A program made the position numbers and the translations under genes. Shown here piece by piece: positions 42,398 through 50,919 of a DNA stretch of 64,000 nt. Each line of letters begins with the position of its first letter. Position 1 is the stretch's first letter. Source of the stretch: Clostridium porci (GTDB lineage Bacteria; Bacillota; Clostridia; Lachnospirales; Lachnospiraceae); NCBI RefSeq assembly GCF_009696375.1, contig NZ_VUMD01000006.1, positions 124,001 through 188,000 on the forward strand, read 5' to 3'. The notes under the pieces were generated by a model, which did no database searches, was not told the origin of the DNA, and saw only the letters and a list, made by a program, of their open reading frames with translations.

Positions 42398-43892
42398 TCT
42401 GTTTATTCTCCTCTGCATTAGAATCAGTATCCACATCTGCTCCCAGCACCATCGTCATCAGATTAATTCCCCTTTGTTCAGCATAGTCCCGTGCCTCTGC
42501 CATTTCATCCACTACCTTTTTCCAGTCCCGGCCATTTTCTGCACAAATTTGCTGGAATGTCTTCTGACCCGTTTTAAGTGCGATCCCATTTGCATTTGCT
42601 TCCTTATACGGGTCAATCCACCGTTTCGGCTTGACAACCCATTCATGTGACATATATGTCTCTTTATTCTCCCAGAAATCTGATGCGTGAATGAAACCTT
42701 TCAACCAGCAGGAAATGACAAACGATTCATATACTTCATCCATGAATACCTCAATTAGCAGTTCCTTTTCCTCATCATAAGTCAAATCATCCTCAATCAT
42801 AGACTGTCTGGCAGATGCGTAATTGGTTTCTGACATATCTCTGGATGTTGCTTCATAGGAAAGTCCATTTGCAGATGAAATCATTCTCTGCTGCGCCTTG
42901 ATAAATGCGGTAGCATCCGTTCCTTGTCCAGATGGATTGAGCATTTGAGCTTCATCTCCCAAATTCATTTCCATTATCATTCCAGGAACGACCCTTTTCC
43001 CTTCGTAGTTGACAGCAATATTCTGCCCTGACCGTATGTTTTTTCCTGGAGTTCCTGACGGATTCGCACGTTTGATGAACACTGCAAGGCAGGCCGCAAT
43101 CTTTTCTTTTACGGTAACAGCGGTCATAAACTCATTCATATCCTTAATCCGAACCAAAGCCTGGCTAAGATCGGAAAACTCGCGAATCTGGGATGGTCTC
43201 CTCCGTGTATAATAAAAAATCACATCCTTCGCGTGAATGTAAACCGGTTTTAAGGCCGTATATCCATCAATGGCATACTGCCGAACCCAATAACCCTCCG
43301 GGCGGTTCCAGCGATTGTATTCGATTCCTCCTACCACTTTATTTCCCTGTTTTTTGGGTTGGATCTGAGTCGCATCTAGTTCATCTACCTCCAACACCTG
43401 TAATTGGAGCGGAAGCACTCCCTGATTCGTATATCGTTTTAAAATTAATATGCCCCCGTCTGTTACTTTTCTCTGCACGCACATGCGTACAATTTGAGCA
43501 AAAGACTGCTGTCCGGTCACATCACAGTTTGCCCGACGGCACCATCTTGACCATATCTTTTCCAAGGTCTGGTCAATATCTGGATACCCCGTATTAACCC
43601 GTACCTGAAGCCCTCCCCCAATCACATTGCGCCGATAGGCCCTTAAGATAGAATTCATTACGTCAGAATTGCGCTCCAGATCCCTTGCTCGTGCTCTGAC
43701 TGTATCACGTTCATAGCGATCTGTCATCTCGCCCGATAGGTTCTGTGTGTTCCATTGGCTTTGAAGACGCCCGGAATCACTGGCATCATAATTCCCTCTA
43801 TATGCTTCATACCGGCTCCGCCATTCCGCCCTCGCTGCTCCCGCCTTTGGATTGATTGCACCAATTACCCTATCTATTATAGTTAGTCTCAT
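42378..43892 (-). CDS. lambda-type portal protein
   Basis: 504 aa. ARDLERNSDVMNSILRAYRR, NVIGGGLQVRV, VQRKVTDGGILILKRYTNQG, YEATSRDMSETNYASARQSM are typical of the lambda portal family. DNA passage channel of the head. Confidence 0.92.
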   Translation of the reverse strand: MRLTIIDRVIGAINPKAGAARAEWRSRYEAYRGNYDASDSGRLQSQWNTQNLSGEMTDRYERDTVRARARDLERNSDVMNSILRAYRRNVIGGGLQVRVNTGYPDIDQTLEKIWSRWCRRANCDVTGQQSFAQIVRMCVQRKVTDGGILILKRYTNQGVLPLQLQVLEVDELDATQIQPKKQGNKVVGGIEYNRWNRPEGYWVRQYAIDGYTALKPVYIHAKDVIFYYTRRRPSQIREFSDLSQALVRIKDMNEFMTAVTVKEKIAACLAVFIKRANPSGTPGKNIRSGQNIAVNYEGKRVVPGMIMEMNLGDEAQMLNPSGQGTDATAFIKAQQRMISSANGLSYEATSRDMSETNYASARQSMIEDDLTYDEEKELLIEVFMDEVYESFVISCWLKGFIHASDFWENKETYMSHEWVVKPKRWIDPYKEANANGIALKTGQKTFQQICAENGRDWKKVVDEMAEARDYAEQRGINLMTMVLGADVDTDSNAEENKQNGEHKE

Positions 43893-43894
43893 AA

Positions 43895-44149
43895 CTACCT
43901 CCTGTTATCAGGCCCAAAATCTGCCGCATAGCCCCCGGAAAGCAATGTTGTGCCAGAGCCCTGTATCTGAGCCTCCAAGCGGTCTCTTTCAGAGATTAAA
44001 GTTGACAAATCGGCCCGCGTTAAGGATCTCGTGCCAATCTTATATGCCTGGCCTCCGGCCAGTATTTTATAAATCGCTTCGTTTATTGTTCTTAACTGTT
44101 CCTCTGGTGTTCCATATGGGATATCCATATTTTCTTCCATCATATCCAT
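43895..44149 (-). CDS. gpW-like head-tail joining protein
   Basis: About 84 aa; the start could be 3 codons later. PYGTPEEQLRTINEAIYKIL, GGQAYKIGTRSLTRADLSTL, ISERDRLEAQI fits gpW/DUF6148. Between terminase and portal as in lambda, overlapping TerL by 10 nt. Confidence 0.8.
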   Translation of the reverse strand: MDMMEENMDIPYGTPEEQLRTINEAIYKILAGGQAYKIGTRSLTRADLSTLISERDRLEAQIQGSGTTLLSGGYAADFGPDNRR

Positions 44150-45981
44150 CCTTCCAATTCATTCTCCTGTATCCACTGCTCCTCTTTGGATATTGACTCT
44201 GTCTTTCTTTGTTCTGGTTCACACCGCTCCAGATGCCAGGTTCTTGCCCCTCTGATGTCGGCAGCCGCCATTGCGTAAACCTCTGCGTCAAGATAATGGT
44301 TATCTCTGTGGGCGCTCTTTTGAACCCATTTCATCACTTTGCTTCCGTTGGCTTGACGCTCGCTAATTTTATGTTCCGATGTCACCTGCCTTGCATAATC
44401 ATCATCAATTCCATCGAACACCATCCAGGCTCCTGTACCATTCTCCCTTTGCATCTTTGCCGCAATACGATCTTTATACTTAGCTGTGTCAATAATGACT
44501 AAAGTAGTTCCATTTGCCCTGGAACCTGTTTTATTGATAACGCTAAATTTATAATCGGTTTCTAATTTCCTGCTTGCGCCTTTACTTGGCAGGGTATAAT
44601 CTGCGGTATCAACACAAAAGTCATAAACCTTATCTGTCTGGTCTCCAGAGTCAACTAAAACAAGAGATGGGGATAGCTTCGTTCCATCTCTTTTCTCATA
44701 ATTTAGATTCATAATCTCATCTGTTTTCCATAAATTCAGCTCCTGACCCCTCGCAATACACTGGCTAGTCCAGTGTTCTCCCCAAGCCCGGATAACCCAG
44801 TACACGCAAGTTTCCTGTACGTCAATTCCTCCTGTCAGCTCCACCGCCCAGTCTGGAACTTCATATTCTTTGTATTCAGTCTGTCGTTTCTTTACCAGAT
44901 CTTCAGTAGTTTTTAATTTCGTATCCTCCCATGGTTCTGCCAGCCAGCTATTTGTAAAATTCTGAAGCATTTCCGGATCCTCGTAGGATTTTAAGAACTC
45001 TTCAGCCGCATCTGCCCATGTCACAAATACGCTGTACAAAGAATTAATTCTAAACCCTACCGTTTTAGGCGCTCCAATCCCCCTTTTCTTTACTGCCTGC
45101 CACTCACCCTCACACAGCATCTTTGGCTTATCTTTGTCCAAAATTTCGCACCCGCATTCCGGGCAGATATACACCGCTGTCCTGGCCCGTTCATAAGGGG
45201 ACATTGTTTTTCCCGGATCTTCGCAAAATTTTATCTGTCCAAATTCCAGTCTTATTTTTTCTCCACAATGCGGACACGGCACAAAGTATTCCCGTACCTC
45301 ATCCGAACTATCATGGAGATACCATATATAATTTGTCTTTAATGTAGGTGTGGAGCAAGCATATACCTTACTCTGTGACTTAAATGTTTTTATTCGCTCC
45401 ATCGCAAGGTTATAGGGGGACGCTTCCTTTTTTGAGGCTCCTCCCATCTTGTCAATTTCATCAAAGAACAGATATTTGATTGCTTTTGAAGCAAGCTTTG
45501 ACGGAGAACCTGCGCCGCGAAGATAAATTGTCATGTCCTTAAATTTTAAACGTAATTCTTTTGAATTGTTCTCATAGAATTTTTTCTTGATTTTGGGTAT
45601 CAGGCGAAAAGCTGGCTTTAGCTTGTCGTTGGATATGTCCTTTGCCAAATCATCAGATGGATATACAATCATTGTCGGCCCTGGTTCCTCGGAAATAATA
45701 TACCCTAACATGTTAATCAGAACTTCCGTTCCTCCTAGCTGTGATCCCTTACAAAGATAAATTTCCCTAATATGTGGATCATTGAACGCGTCCATAATTC
45801 CCACCAGATATGGGGTAACTGAATTAGACCATTTCCCGGAAATATTGCTGCTTTCGTCTAAAACCCTGTACATCTCTGCCCACTGGCTTATTTTAATCTC
45901 ATCCTGAACAATCAAGGTCTTTTGTAAAACACGTTTAAACAGTGCGCTTGTTTTTCTCCGATTCCGTTCTCTCTGTGTCAC
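44140..45981 (-). CDS. terminase large subunit (GpA family)
   Basis: 613 aa. ATPase: CKGSQLGGTEVLINMLGYII, YLFFDEIDKMGG. Zn-ribbon-like CPHCGEKIRLEF and CPECGCEILD. Nuclease part includes WVIRAWGEHWTSQC, LVLVDSGDQTDKVYDFC and NHYLDAEVYAMAAADI. Packages DNA. Starts at GTG overlapping the TerS stop by 4 nt. Confidence 0.93.
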   Translation of the reverse strand: MTQRERNRRKTSALFKRVLQKTLIVQDEIKISQWAEMYRVLDESSNISGKWSNSVTPYLVGIMDAFNDPHIREIYLCKGSQLGGTEVLINMLGYIISEEPGPTMIVYPSDDLAKDISNDKLKPAFRLIPKIKKKFYENNSKELRLKFKDMTIYLRGAGSPSKLASKAIKYLFFDEIDKMGGASKKEASPYNLAMERIKTFKSQSKVYACSTPTLKTNYIWYLHDSSDEVREYFVPCPHCGEKIRLEFGQIKFCEDPGKTMSPYERARTAVYICPECGCEILDKDKPKMLCEGEWQAVKKRGIGAPKTVGFRINSLYSVFVTWADAAEEFLKSYEDPEMLQNFTNSWLAEPWEDTKLKTTEDLVKKRQTEYKEYEVPDWAVELTGGIDVQETCVYWVIRAWGEHWTSQCIARGQELNLWKTDEIMNLNYEKRDGTKLSPSLVLVDSGDQTDKVYDFCVDTADYTLPSKGASRKLETDYKFSVINKTGSRANGTTLVIIDTAKYKDRIAAKMQRENGTGAWMVFDGIDDDYARQVTSEHKISERQANGSKVMKWVQKSAHRDNHYLDAEVYAMAAADIRGARTWHLERCEPEQRKTESISKEEQWIQENELEGWI

Positions 45982-46508
45982 CCGCTGTCCCCTTCTTCCC
46001 CATCTTCATGTTCCTCAAGCTCGTCCATAGGCTCTGCCTTTTGGCCGTCAATCTCGTCAGGATCATACTTGGATAATTCTTCAAGCACTGCGATTAGCTC
46101 TTTTTTGATAATTTGAATAACTGTGTTTATATCTTCCTCTCCAGCAGTCTGCATTGCTAATTTATTCGGGACTGCCAATAGCCGATTTTTGAAACGAATC
46201 AGCATATCAGACAAAAACGCTTCTACATCCGCTGCCTCATGAAGCTCTCTTCTCAGTTTCCTAAGCTTAAGTAAAGATATCTGTTTCTTGACTTCCTCGT
46301 GTTCGGCTTGCACTTCCTCTTTTGAGATAGACGCCCGCCTTCCCGTTTCCGCATTTATCTTATACTCTATATATTCCTGAATACTCTTTTCGAGATTATA
46401 TCCTCGCCCTTCTTGGCTTATTTTAAAAAGCCCATCTTCCCTTAACTGCCGGACTCTTCTGGAACTTATCCCCAGACATTGAGATAATTCTTTTTGATTC
46501 ACTATCAC
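45978..46508 (-). CDS. terminase small subunit (Nu1-like)
   Basis: 176 aa, GTG start behind AGGAGG. N-terminal HTH (QKELSQCLGISSRRVRQLRE), basic helical middle and an acidic C-terminal tail (DELEEHEDGEEGDSG). Binds the packaging site. Confidence 0.85.
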   Translation of the reverse strand: MIVNQKELSQCLGISSRRVRQLREDGLFKISQEGRGYNLEKSIQEYIEYKINAETGRRASISKEEVQAEHEEVKKQISLLKLRKLRRELHEAADVEAFLSDMLIRFKNRLLAVPNKLAMQTAGEEDINTVIQIIKKELIAVLEELSKYDPDEIDGQKAEPMDELEEHEDGEEGDSG

Positions 46509-46711
46509 AGCCGCTTTACCTCCTGCTCCAATACCCCCAAAAAAGGAAGGAAATACCCTATTTTTTCAGCCTGGAAAGTGAAAAATACCGCGCTCATTTT
46601 TGACCCGCACATAGCCCCCCTCACCCGGTAGTACCTTATGAAAAACCATCCCATCACTCCCCCGCATACTTGCATAATGAAAGGCACCCGCAATGTACGA
46701 ATGCCTTTGTT
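46509..46711. other. non-coding gap upstream of terS, candidate packaging-site region
   Basis: 200 bp with G-tracts on the minus strand (GGGTGAGGGGGGC, TTTTTTGGGGG). A 62-codon minus-strand frame crosses it but lacks a good site. Lambda-type terminases often cut near terS. Confidence 0.3.
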
Positions 46712-46912
46712 TTACTGCTTATTCTGTTCTTCAATGAACTTCTTCATCATCTCTGTAATCTGACTGGCTTGGCTTACTCCGGTCTTCCTACAGGCATCTT
46801 CAAATTGTTCAACAACCTCTCGTTTCAATTTAAATCCCTTAGTCATGTAACCTGCTTTTTTCTGATACTTATTAGTCGCAACGGTTTGCGGATTAGGATT
46901 ACCTTTTGTCAT
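46712..46912 (-). CDS. ribbon-helix-helix-type small protein
   Basis: 66 aa from ATG after GGAGGAAAAGAG. GYMTKGFKLKREVVEQFEDA and CRKTGVSQASQITEMMKKFI resemble an Arc/CopG-like DNA-binding protein. It lies just downstream of the membrane-peptide gene and could control it. Confidence 0.65.
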   Translation of the reverse strand: MTKGNPNPQTVATNKYQKKAGYMTKGFKLKREVVEQFEDACRKTGVSQASQITEMMKKFIEEQNKQ

Positions 46913-47007
46913 CTCTTTTCCTCCATATGCGATATACAACAACGGCAAATTTTCCTAAAGCTAATGCAATAAAAATAATACCTAATAATCTCAAATTTTC
47001 CGCCATA

Positions 47008-47037
47008 TTGATTTTATACAGATGAGTGTGTTATAAT
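47008..47037 (+). promoter_or_regulatory. plus-strand promoter facing the membrane-peptide gene
   Basis: TTGATT-18 nt-TATAAT. RNA from about 47044 would be antisense to the 3' end and body of the gene at 47070-47189. A weak stop signal GCCC...GGGCTTTTTC lies at 47137-47169. Confidence 0.55.
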
Positions 47038-47042
47038 AGGTT

Positions 47043-47069
47043 CAAGAGAAGGGCTTTTGCCCCTCTCTG
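47043..47069 (-). terminator. hairpin after the membrane-peptide gene
   Basis: AGAGAGGGGC-AAAA-GCCCTTCTCT on the minus strand immediately after the stop codon. T-tract is short. Confidence 0.6.
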
Positions 47070-47189
47070 CTACTCAAGTAGCTTTGATAACAGTAGCAGG
47101 ATGATTCCTATGATTAAGTCCGTTAGTGCTCCGACTGCCCAAGTCTTTAAGTTGCTATCGGGCTTTTTCTTTCTACTCTGTCCTCTCAT
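47070..47189 (-). CDS. 39-aa membrane peptide, candidate type I toxin
   Basis: Starts at ATG behind AAGGAGGTGAGATACAG. Basic head (MRGQSRKKKPDSN) then a hydrophobic helix (LTDLIIGIILLLLSKLLE). Driven by a perfect consensus promoter with an operator palindrome, and faced by a convergent promoter. The form recalls type I toxins, but a plain small membrane protein is possible. Confidence 0.65.
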   Translation of the reverse strand: MRGQSRKKKPDSNLKTWAVGALTDLIIGIILLLLSKLLE

Positions 47190-47214
47190 CTGTATCTCAC
47201 CTCCTTATGTATAT

Positions 47215-47243
47215 ATTATATCATAGGGTTAACCCTATGTCAA
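47215..47243 (-). promoter_or_regulatory. perfect consensus promoter with embedded operator
   Basis: TTGACA-17 nt-TATAAT on the minus strand. The spacer holds the perfect 16-bp palindrome ATAGGGTTAACCCTAT (47223-47238). Confidence 0.9.
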
Positions 47244-47269
47244 TGTTTTATAATATTTTTTTACAGCAA

Positions 47270-47345
47270 AGGAGGACCCGGTCGCCCTAAGTTTCAGACG
47301 CCGGGAAATCAGTAAGGAAAAAGGCCACCGCCTCCGGTAAGCCCA
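47270..47345. other. GC-rich, possibly structured block
   Basis: A GC-rich island in AT-rich surroundings, without an ORF. The minus strand can pair ACCG-GAGG-CGGT and CCCGG...CCGGG. A TATATTAATA segment just upstream could be a promoter. Might be a small RNA or leader. Confidence 0.35.
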
Positions 47346-47399
47346 ATTCTTATGTTATTAATATACCATATTGACTTGTCCCGTGAGTACGGTTTTTTT

Positions 47400-47813
47400 T
47401 TAAAAATTTTTTCTTTGGCTCAGAAGCCAATAAAACTTGCGGCGTCTATCATAGTACACATCTTTACAACATGGAATACGCATAATCATCTTTAAATACC
47501 GATATGTAACATCCTCGCTCGTCACAGCTTTAAGCAGGTACTGATAAAGATCCTGGTCTGCATCTAATGCTGTCCGCTCAATCAATTCACAGTTCTTAGC
47601 TAACTGCACCCGCCTGATTGCCAGCTGTTGTGTGGCATCACCCCCATTATGTGCCACAGGCATGTCTGTGATTTCTATGGATTTAACCGTATCTGTCTTG
47701 TATTTAAGCTCATCCTTCCACTCATCATACTGAAGACACCAATAATACAGCTCCTTAAAACGGTTCTTTCCGATTCCGTACTTACTATGATTCAGGGGTC
47801 TTATTTTCCCCAC
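47400..47813 (-). CDS. RinA/ArpU-like phage late regulator
   Basis: 137 aa, start GTG 8 nt after GGAGG (MGKIRPLNHSKYGIGKNRFK). C-terminal sigma-region-4-like part (LLKAVTSEDVTYRYLKMIMR, KDVYYDRRRKFYWLLSQRKN) as in RinA/ArpU regulators. Likely switches on the late operon that starts just downstream. Confidence 0.7.
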   Translation of the reverse strand: MGKIRPLNHSKYGIGKNRFKELYYWCLQYDEWKDELKYKTDTVKSIEITDMPVAHNGGDATQQLAIRRVQLAKNCELIERTALDADQDLYQYLLKAVTSEDVTYRYLKMIMRIPCCKDVYYDRRRKFYWLLSQRKNF

Positions 47814-47828
47814 CGACCTCACCTCCCA

Positions 47829-48077
47829 TTACCTCATATCAATCTCGATACCGCACTCATCCTTCAGCACTGCCCGGATATCCTCCAGCGTATACAGGCC
47901 CTTATCAAACTGACGGTAAAACTCCAGGCAGTAATCCACAAAACGCTGCTCACGGCTCTTCCCTTTCACCTCCCGGCGCATCAGCTGCCCAAAATGATCC
48001 TTAAACGTTAATACCGGTATCCCCAGCATCAAAAGGAAAGCGGTCTGCGCCGCCTCGCGTGCGGCTTCCTGCTTCAT
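47829..48077 (-). CDS. conserved phage hypothetical protein, possibly missing its N-terminus
   Basis: 82 aa from MKQEAAREAAQTAFLLMLGI. Upstream in the same frame is KKPTYNLSGEQLKGM without a start. Another frame provides MTRAERRRLERRSV (start at 48162). Removing one A from the A7 run near 48116 joins them into one protein. So either a frameshift mutation/sequence error or slippage on the A-run. Confidence 0.65.
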   Translation of the reverse strand: MKQEAAREAAQTAFLLMLGIPVLTFKDHFGQLMRREVKGKSREQRFVDYCLEFYRQFDKGLYTLEDIRAVLKDECGIEIDMR

Positions 48078-48158
48078 CCCCTTAAGCTGCTCCCCCGACA
48101 GATTGTATGTAGGCTTTTTTTACGCTCCTCCTCTCCAGGCGGCGTCTCTCTGCACGGG

Positions 48159-48260
48159 TCATAGTATCTTCTCACCCCCTTTGGCGCTTCCCTCAATGCT
48201 AAATCCGGGCACAGGCTCGTGTACATATAGGCCGGTTCCGTCCGAATGCGCTTTTGGCAT
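48159..48260 (-). CDS. small phage ORF
   Basis: 33 aa (MPKAHSDGTGLYVHEPVPGF...GGEKIL) ending in an ATGA overlap with the ATG at 48162. Beta-rich composition. Overlaps 48199-48327 in another frame; translation of both is uncertain. Confidence 0.4.
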   Translation of the reverse strand: MPKAHSDGTGLYVHEPVPGFSIEGSAKGGEKIL

Positions 48261-48327
48261 TAGCTTTTTTAACAGGGTAATTTTCTGCCACCTGCTGGCT
48301 AAAAGCGTCCGCATCAAACAGTTTCAT
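48199..48327 (-). CDS. small phage ORF, probably frameshifted
   Basis: 42 aa. MKLFDADAFSQQVAENYPVK resembles the opening of a family of short clostridial phage proteins, but the end (NRPICTRACARI) does not look native. Fusion with the 48159-48260 frame by a one-base change would give a more plausible protein. Confidence 0.4.
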   Translation of the reverse strand: MKLFDADAFSQQVAENYPVKKANAKSAFGRNRPICTRACARI

Positions 48328-48350
48328 AAGCCATCTTCCTTTCCAATCGT

Positions 48351-48524
48351 TCAGTTTTGTGGATTATGTAGCACCAGTTCTGTATCCTTGTAATGTCTCT
48401 GCTGACCATTGCTATGCTCCACCCAATATGTCCCGTCTCCACATACCTCAACTACTAAGCCTGTGATGTACTCATGCGGATTCAGATACCATCTAACGAC
48501 ATCTCCATCCTTGAATTTCTCCAT
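48351..48524 (-). CDS. small SH3-like hypothetical protein
   Basis: 57 aa from the second ATG after AGGAGG. FKDGDVVRWYLNPHEYITGL, VVEVCGDGTYWVEHSNG, RHYKDTELVL reads like a small SH3/Tudor-type barrel. Function unknown. Confidence 0.6.
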   Translation of the reverse strand: MEKFKDGDVVRWYLNPHEYITGLVVEVCGDGTYWVEHSNGQQRHYKDTELVLHNPQN

Positions 48525-48557
48525 TTTCATACCTCCTCTAAATGTCAGTTTTAGTGA

Positions 48558-48801
48558 TTATCCATGTCTGTAGTCTGTTATCATATTCCGCGTCAGTCCG
48601 TCTGTTCCGCGGCTTAAGTTCCTATGCACAATATACTTTTTTCCTCCGACCAATAGACAACAATGTGGATGTGTGCTCCCCTTGAATATGGGTACTTCTT
48701 TACAGTCTGGGTGCTCACAGGTATACGCCTTAAAATACTCTAACCACTTGCTATGCTCACATTCGGAACATTTTATCTTTTTCTTATTTACTATTGCCCA
48801 T
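48558..48801 (-). pseudogene. zinc-ribbon protein with a broken start
   Basis: A 77-codon frame encodes KKKIKCSECEHSKWLEYFKA, YTCEHPDCKEVPIF, HPHCCLLVGGKKYIVHRNLS. The only ATG behind AGGAGAA (48801) is one base out of frame; ATGGGCA with one G fewer would read MAIVNKKKIKCSEC. Sequencing error or true frameshift. Confidence 0.6.
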
Positions 48802-48813
48802 TTCTCCTACATT

Positions 48814-48990
48814 CTAATTTTCTGTTTCGAGCCACTCCCGGATAATATCCCTACCTGCATCACGTGTACATGATCTGAGACATCCAGAAGCAAAATCCGG
48901 GCACCTTTCTGCGCAATCAAATGATGCTTCGTGAAGAAATTCAACCAATTCATTTATGTCCATATTTCGTATGCGTTCTATATTTTTCAT
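48814..48990 (-). CDS. small Cys-rich phage protein
   Basis: 58 aa from ATG behind GGAGGATAAG. CAERCPDFASGCLRSCTRDA gives four cysteines, possibly metal-binding. No family recognised. Confidence 0.55.
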   Translation of the reverse strand: MKNIERIRNMDINELVEFLHEASFDCAERCPDFASGCLRSCTRDAGRDIIREWLETEN

Positions 48991-49006
48991 CTTATCCTCC
49001 AAAATC

Positions 49007-49210
49007 TTAACCTAACTTAGCACCACAGTATGGACAATAGGCGATCCCATCTGCTGTATTTCCCTGTTTATTGCTCCACCTTACCCAGTACCAGTGTAAA
49101 TCGCTGAGCCGCTGGACAGCAATTTGCTGCTTTTTCAAACCATTATTATACTTATCCAGTACATCGCATTCATGGCTCTCTATGACTTCCATATGCTTAC
49201 TCATATTCAT
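49007..49210 (-). CDS. small zinc-ribbon phage protein
   Basis: 67 aa behind GGAGGAAGG. WYWVRWSNKQGNTADGIAYC, then PYCGAKLG, a common C-terminal half zinc ribbon of phage proteins. Role unknown. Confidence 0.6.
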   Translation of the reverse strand: MNMSKHMEVIESHECDVLDKYNNGLKKQQIAVQRLSDLHWYWVRWSNKQGNTADGIAYCPYCGAKLG

Positions 49211-49244
49211 CCTTCCTCCGGTTCTCCCGGAAACCTTAGCTTTA

Positions 49245-49511
49245 TTATAACAACTTATCCACATAACTCAGGATGCATCCATACTTTTCCACCAGCTTTC
49301 GGGATACGTTACTTCCTCTCGCGGCCTCGCTTTTTTCCCTCTGGATTTGTTCCTCAAGCCATTTACGCATTTCCCACACCCGGACTTCATCCGGCCAGGA
49401 AGCCCTCGCCCACTTAAGCATTTTACGTATCTGGCTCTTTCTCGCTCCCCGGAAGAATGTCTCTGCATTTATCTCCATCCTTCCGTTTGGGATGTTGAAT
49501 TTAATTACCAT
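49245..49511 (-). CDS. hypothetical phage replication-module protein
   Basis: 88 aa overlapping the helicase 3' end by 11 nt. INAETFFRGARKSQIRKMLK, WEMRKWLEEQIQREKSEAAR. No family recognised; coupled to the helicase. Confidence 0.65.
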   Translation of the reverse strand: MVIKFNIPNGRMEINAETFFRGARKSQIRKMLKWARASWPDEVRVWEMRKWLEEQIQREKSEAARGSNVSRKLVEKYGCILSYVDKLL

Positions 49512-50886
49512 CCTTGATCCTCCTGATTCTCGCTTTCAGCGATTCCATTACCCAGTTCTGCACATCATCCTTACGCCGCAGGGCCTGCATCACATCCTCA
49601 TCGCGGGTTCCGGCACAGACCAGATGGTGGATGATGACCTTCTCCTGCTGGCCCTGGCGGTGCAGCCTCTTGTTGGCTTGGGTGTATAATTCATAGTTCC
49701 ATGTAAGGCCGAACCAGATGACGTGATTCCCGCCCTGCTGGAGGTTCAGGCCGTAGGCGCTGCTGGCCGGATGGGTCAGGAGAACGTCTATCTCTCTGGC
49801 GTTCCAGTCATCCTCATCCTGTGGTGTCTTAAGCTCCCTCACCCTTAATCCTGTTTTCTCCAGGGCCTTAAGGATTCTTGTCCGGTCGTGCTGGTAATTG
49901 TAGAACACCAGCGCCGGTTTCCCCTGAAGGGATTCTATCAGCTCCATAAACGCCTCCAGTTTGCAGCCGTGAACCTCATGAACTTGACGATCCTCGCCGT
50001 AAATGGCCCCGTTGGCCAGCTGCAGCAGCTTGTTACTCAGGGCCGCCGCACTGGTTACACTAATGTCCTCCCCGTCCTCAGGCAGCTGCAGCACCATCTC
50101 ACGTTCCAGCTCACAGTAGGATTTAAGGGCCTTTGCGTCCAGTTCCACCGGTATCTCATGGTACGTGATATCCGGAAGCTGCAGGTAATCATCGGCCTTC
50201 ATGCTGATGCAGATGTCAGATATCTTCTCCAGGATACCTTCCTCACTCCCAGGCTTGGCCTCGTAACTGTACACCATGCCATCCGCCCCGCGCTTGTCTG
50301 GCTGGAAATACCGTTCCCTGAAATGGGTGTACCGTTTCCCCAGGCGTTCTCCACCGTCCAGCAGGAATACCTGGGCCCACAGGTCATCCAGACCGTTGGG
50401 GGACGGGGTACCTGTCAGCTCCACCATCCTTTCGATGCGCTCTCCTACGCTGGCCAAAGCCTTGAAGCGTTTCGCGCTGTGGCTCTTAAAACTGCTGCTC
50501 TCATCCACCACCACCATGTCAAAGGGCCATGCGTTCCGGTAATAATCCACCAGCCACACCACGTTCTCGCGGTTGGTGATGTAGATGTCAGCCGGCGTGT
50601 TTAATGCCTTTATCCGCTTGGCCTGGCTTCCCAGTACAGGTGATACCCGCAGCATTTTTGTGTGATCCCATTTGGCTGCCTCTTTCGTCCAGGTTCCTTC
50701 CGCCACCTTCTTAGGGGCTATCACTAGTACCCGGCGTACCTGGAACCGGTTATACTTAAGCTCCTTAATGGCCGTCAGCGTGGTGACCGTCTTGCCAAGG
50801 CCCATATCTTGCCAGATGCCTACCTTTTTCATTTCTAAAATCTTCTGGATACAAAACTTTTGATACCCATGGGGTACGAACCTCAT
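49501..50886 (-). CDS. SNF2-family DEAD/DEAH helicase
   Basis: 461 aa. Walker A DMGLGKTVTTL (about residues 31-41), VVDESSSFKSHS, ELTGTPSPNGLDDLW, C-terminal LVFYNYQHDRTRILK and QANKRLHRQGQQEKVIIHHL. Typical single-polypeptide phage SNF2 helicase located beside VRR-NUC and VirE genes. Probably remodels replication or recombination intermediates. Confidence 0.9.
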   Translation of the reverse strand: MRFVPHGYQKFCIQKILEMKKVGIWQDMGLGKTVTTLTAIKELKYNRFQVRRVLVIAPKKVAEGTWTKEAAKWDHTKMLRVSPVLGSQAKRIKALNTPADIYITNRENVVWLVDYYRNAWPFDMVVVDESSSFKSHSAKRFKALASVGERIERMVELTGTPSPNGLDDLWAQVFLLDGGERLGKRYTHFRERYFQPDKRGADGMVYSYEAKPGSEEGILEKISDICISMKADDYLQLPDITYHEIPVELDAKALKSYCELEREMVLQLPEDGEDISVTSAAALSNKLLQLANGAIYGEDRQVHEVHGCKLEAFMELIESLQGKPALVFYNYQHDRTRILKALEKTGLRVRELKTPQDEDDWNAREIDVLLTHPASSAYGLNLQQGGNHVIWFGLTWNYELYTQANKRLHRQGQQEKVIIHHLVCAGTRDEDVMQALRRKDDVQNWVMESLKARIRRIKDGN

Positions 50887-50919
50887 TTTTCAATCACCTC
50901 CTTTATGTTCCTTTTGTGC

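Noticed and set aside
46505..46693. 62-codon minus-strand ORF upstream of terS
   Set aside because: No ribosome binding site, odd composition, and it runs into the terS start. Treated as non-coding.
49888..50604. 238-codon plus-strand ORF opposite the SNF2 helicase
   Set aside because: Shadow of the helicase coding strand; composition is not protein-like and there is no ribosome binding site.
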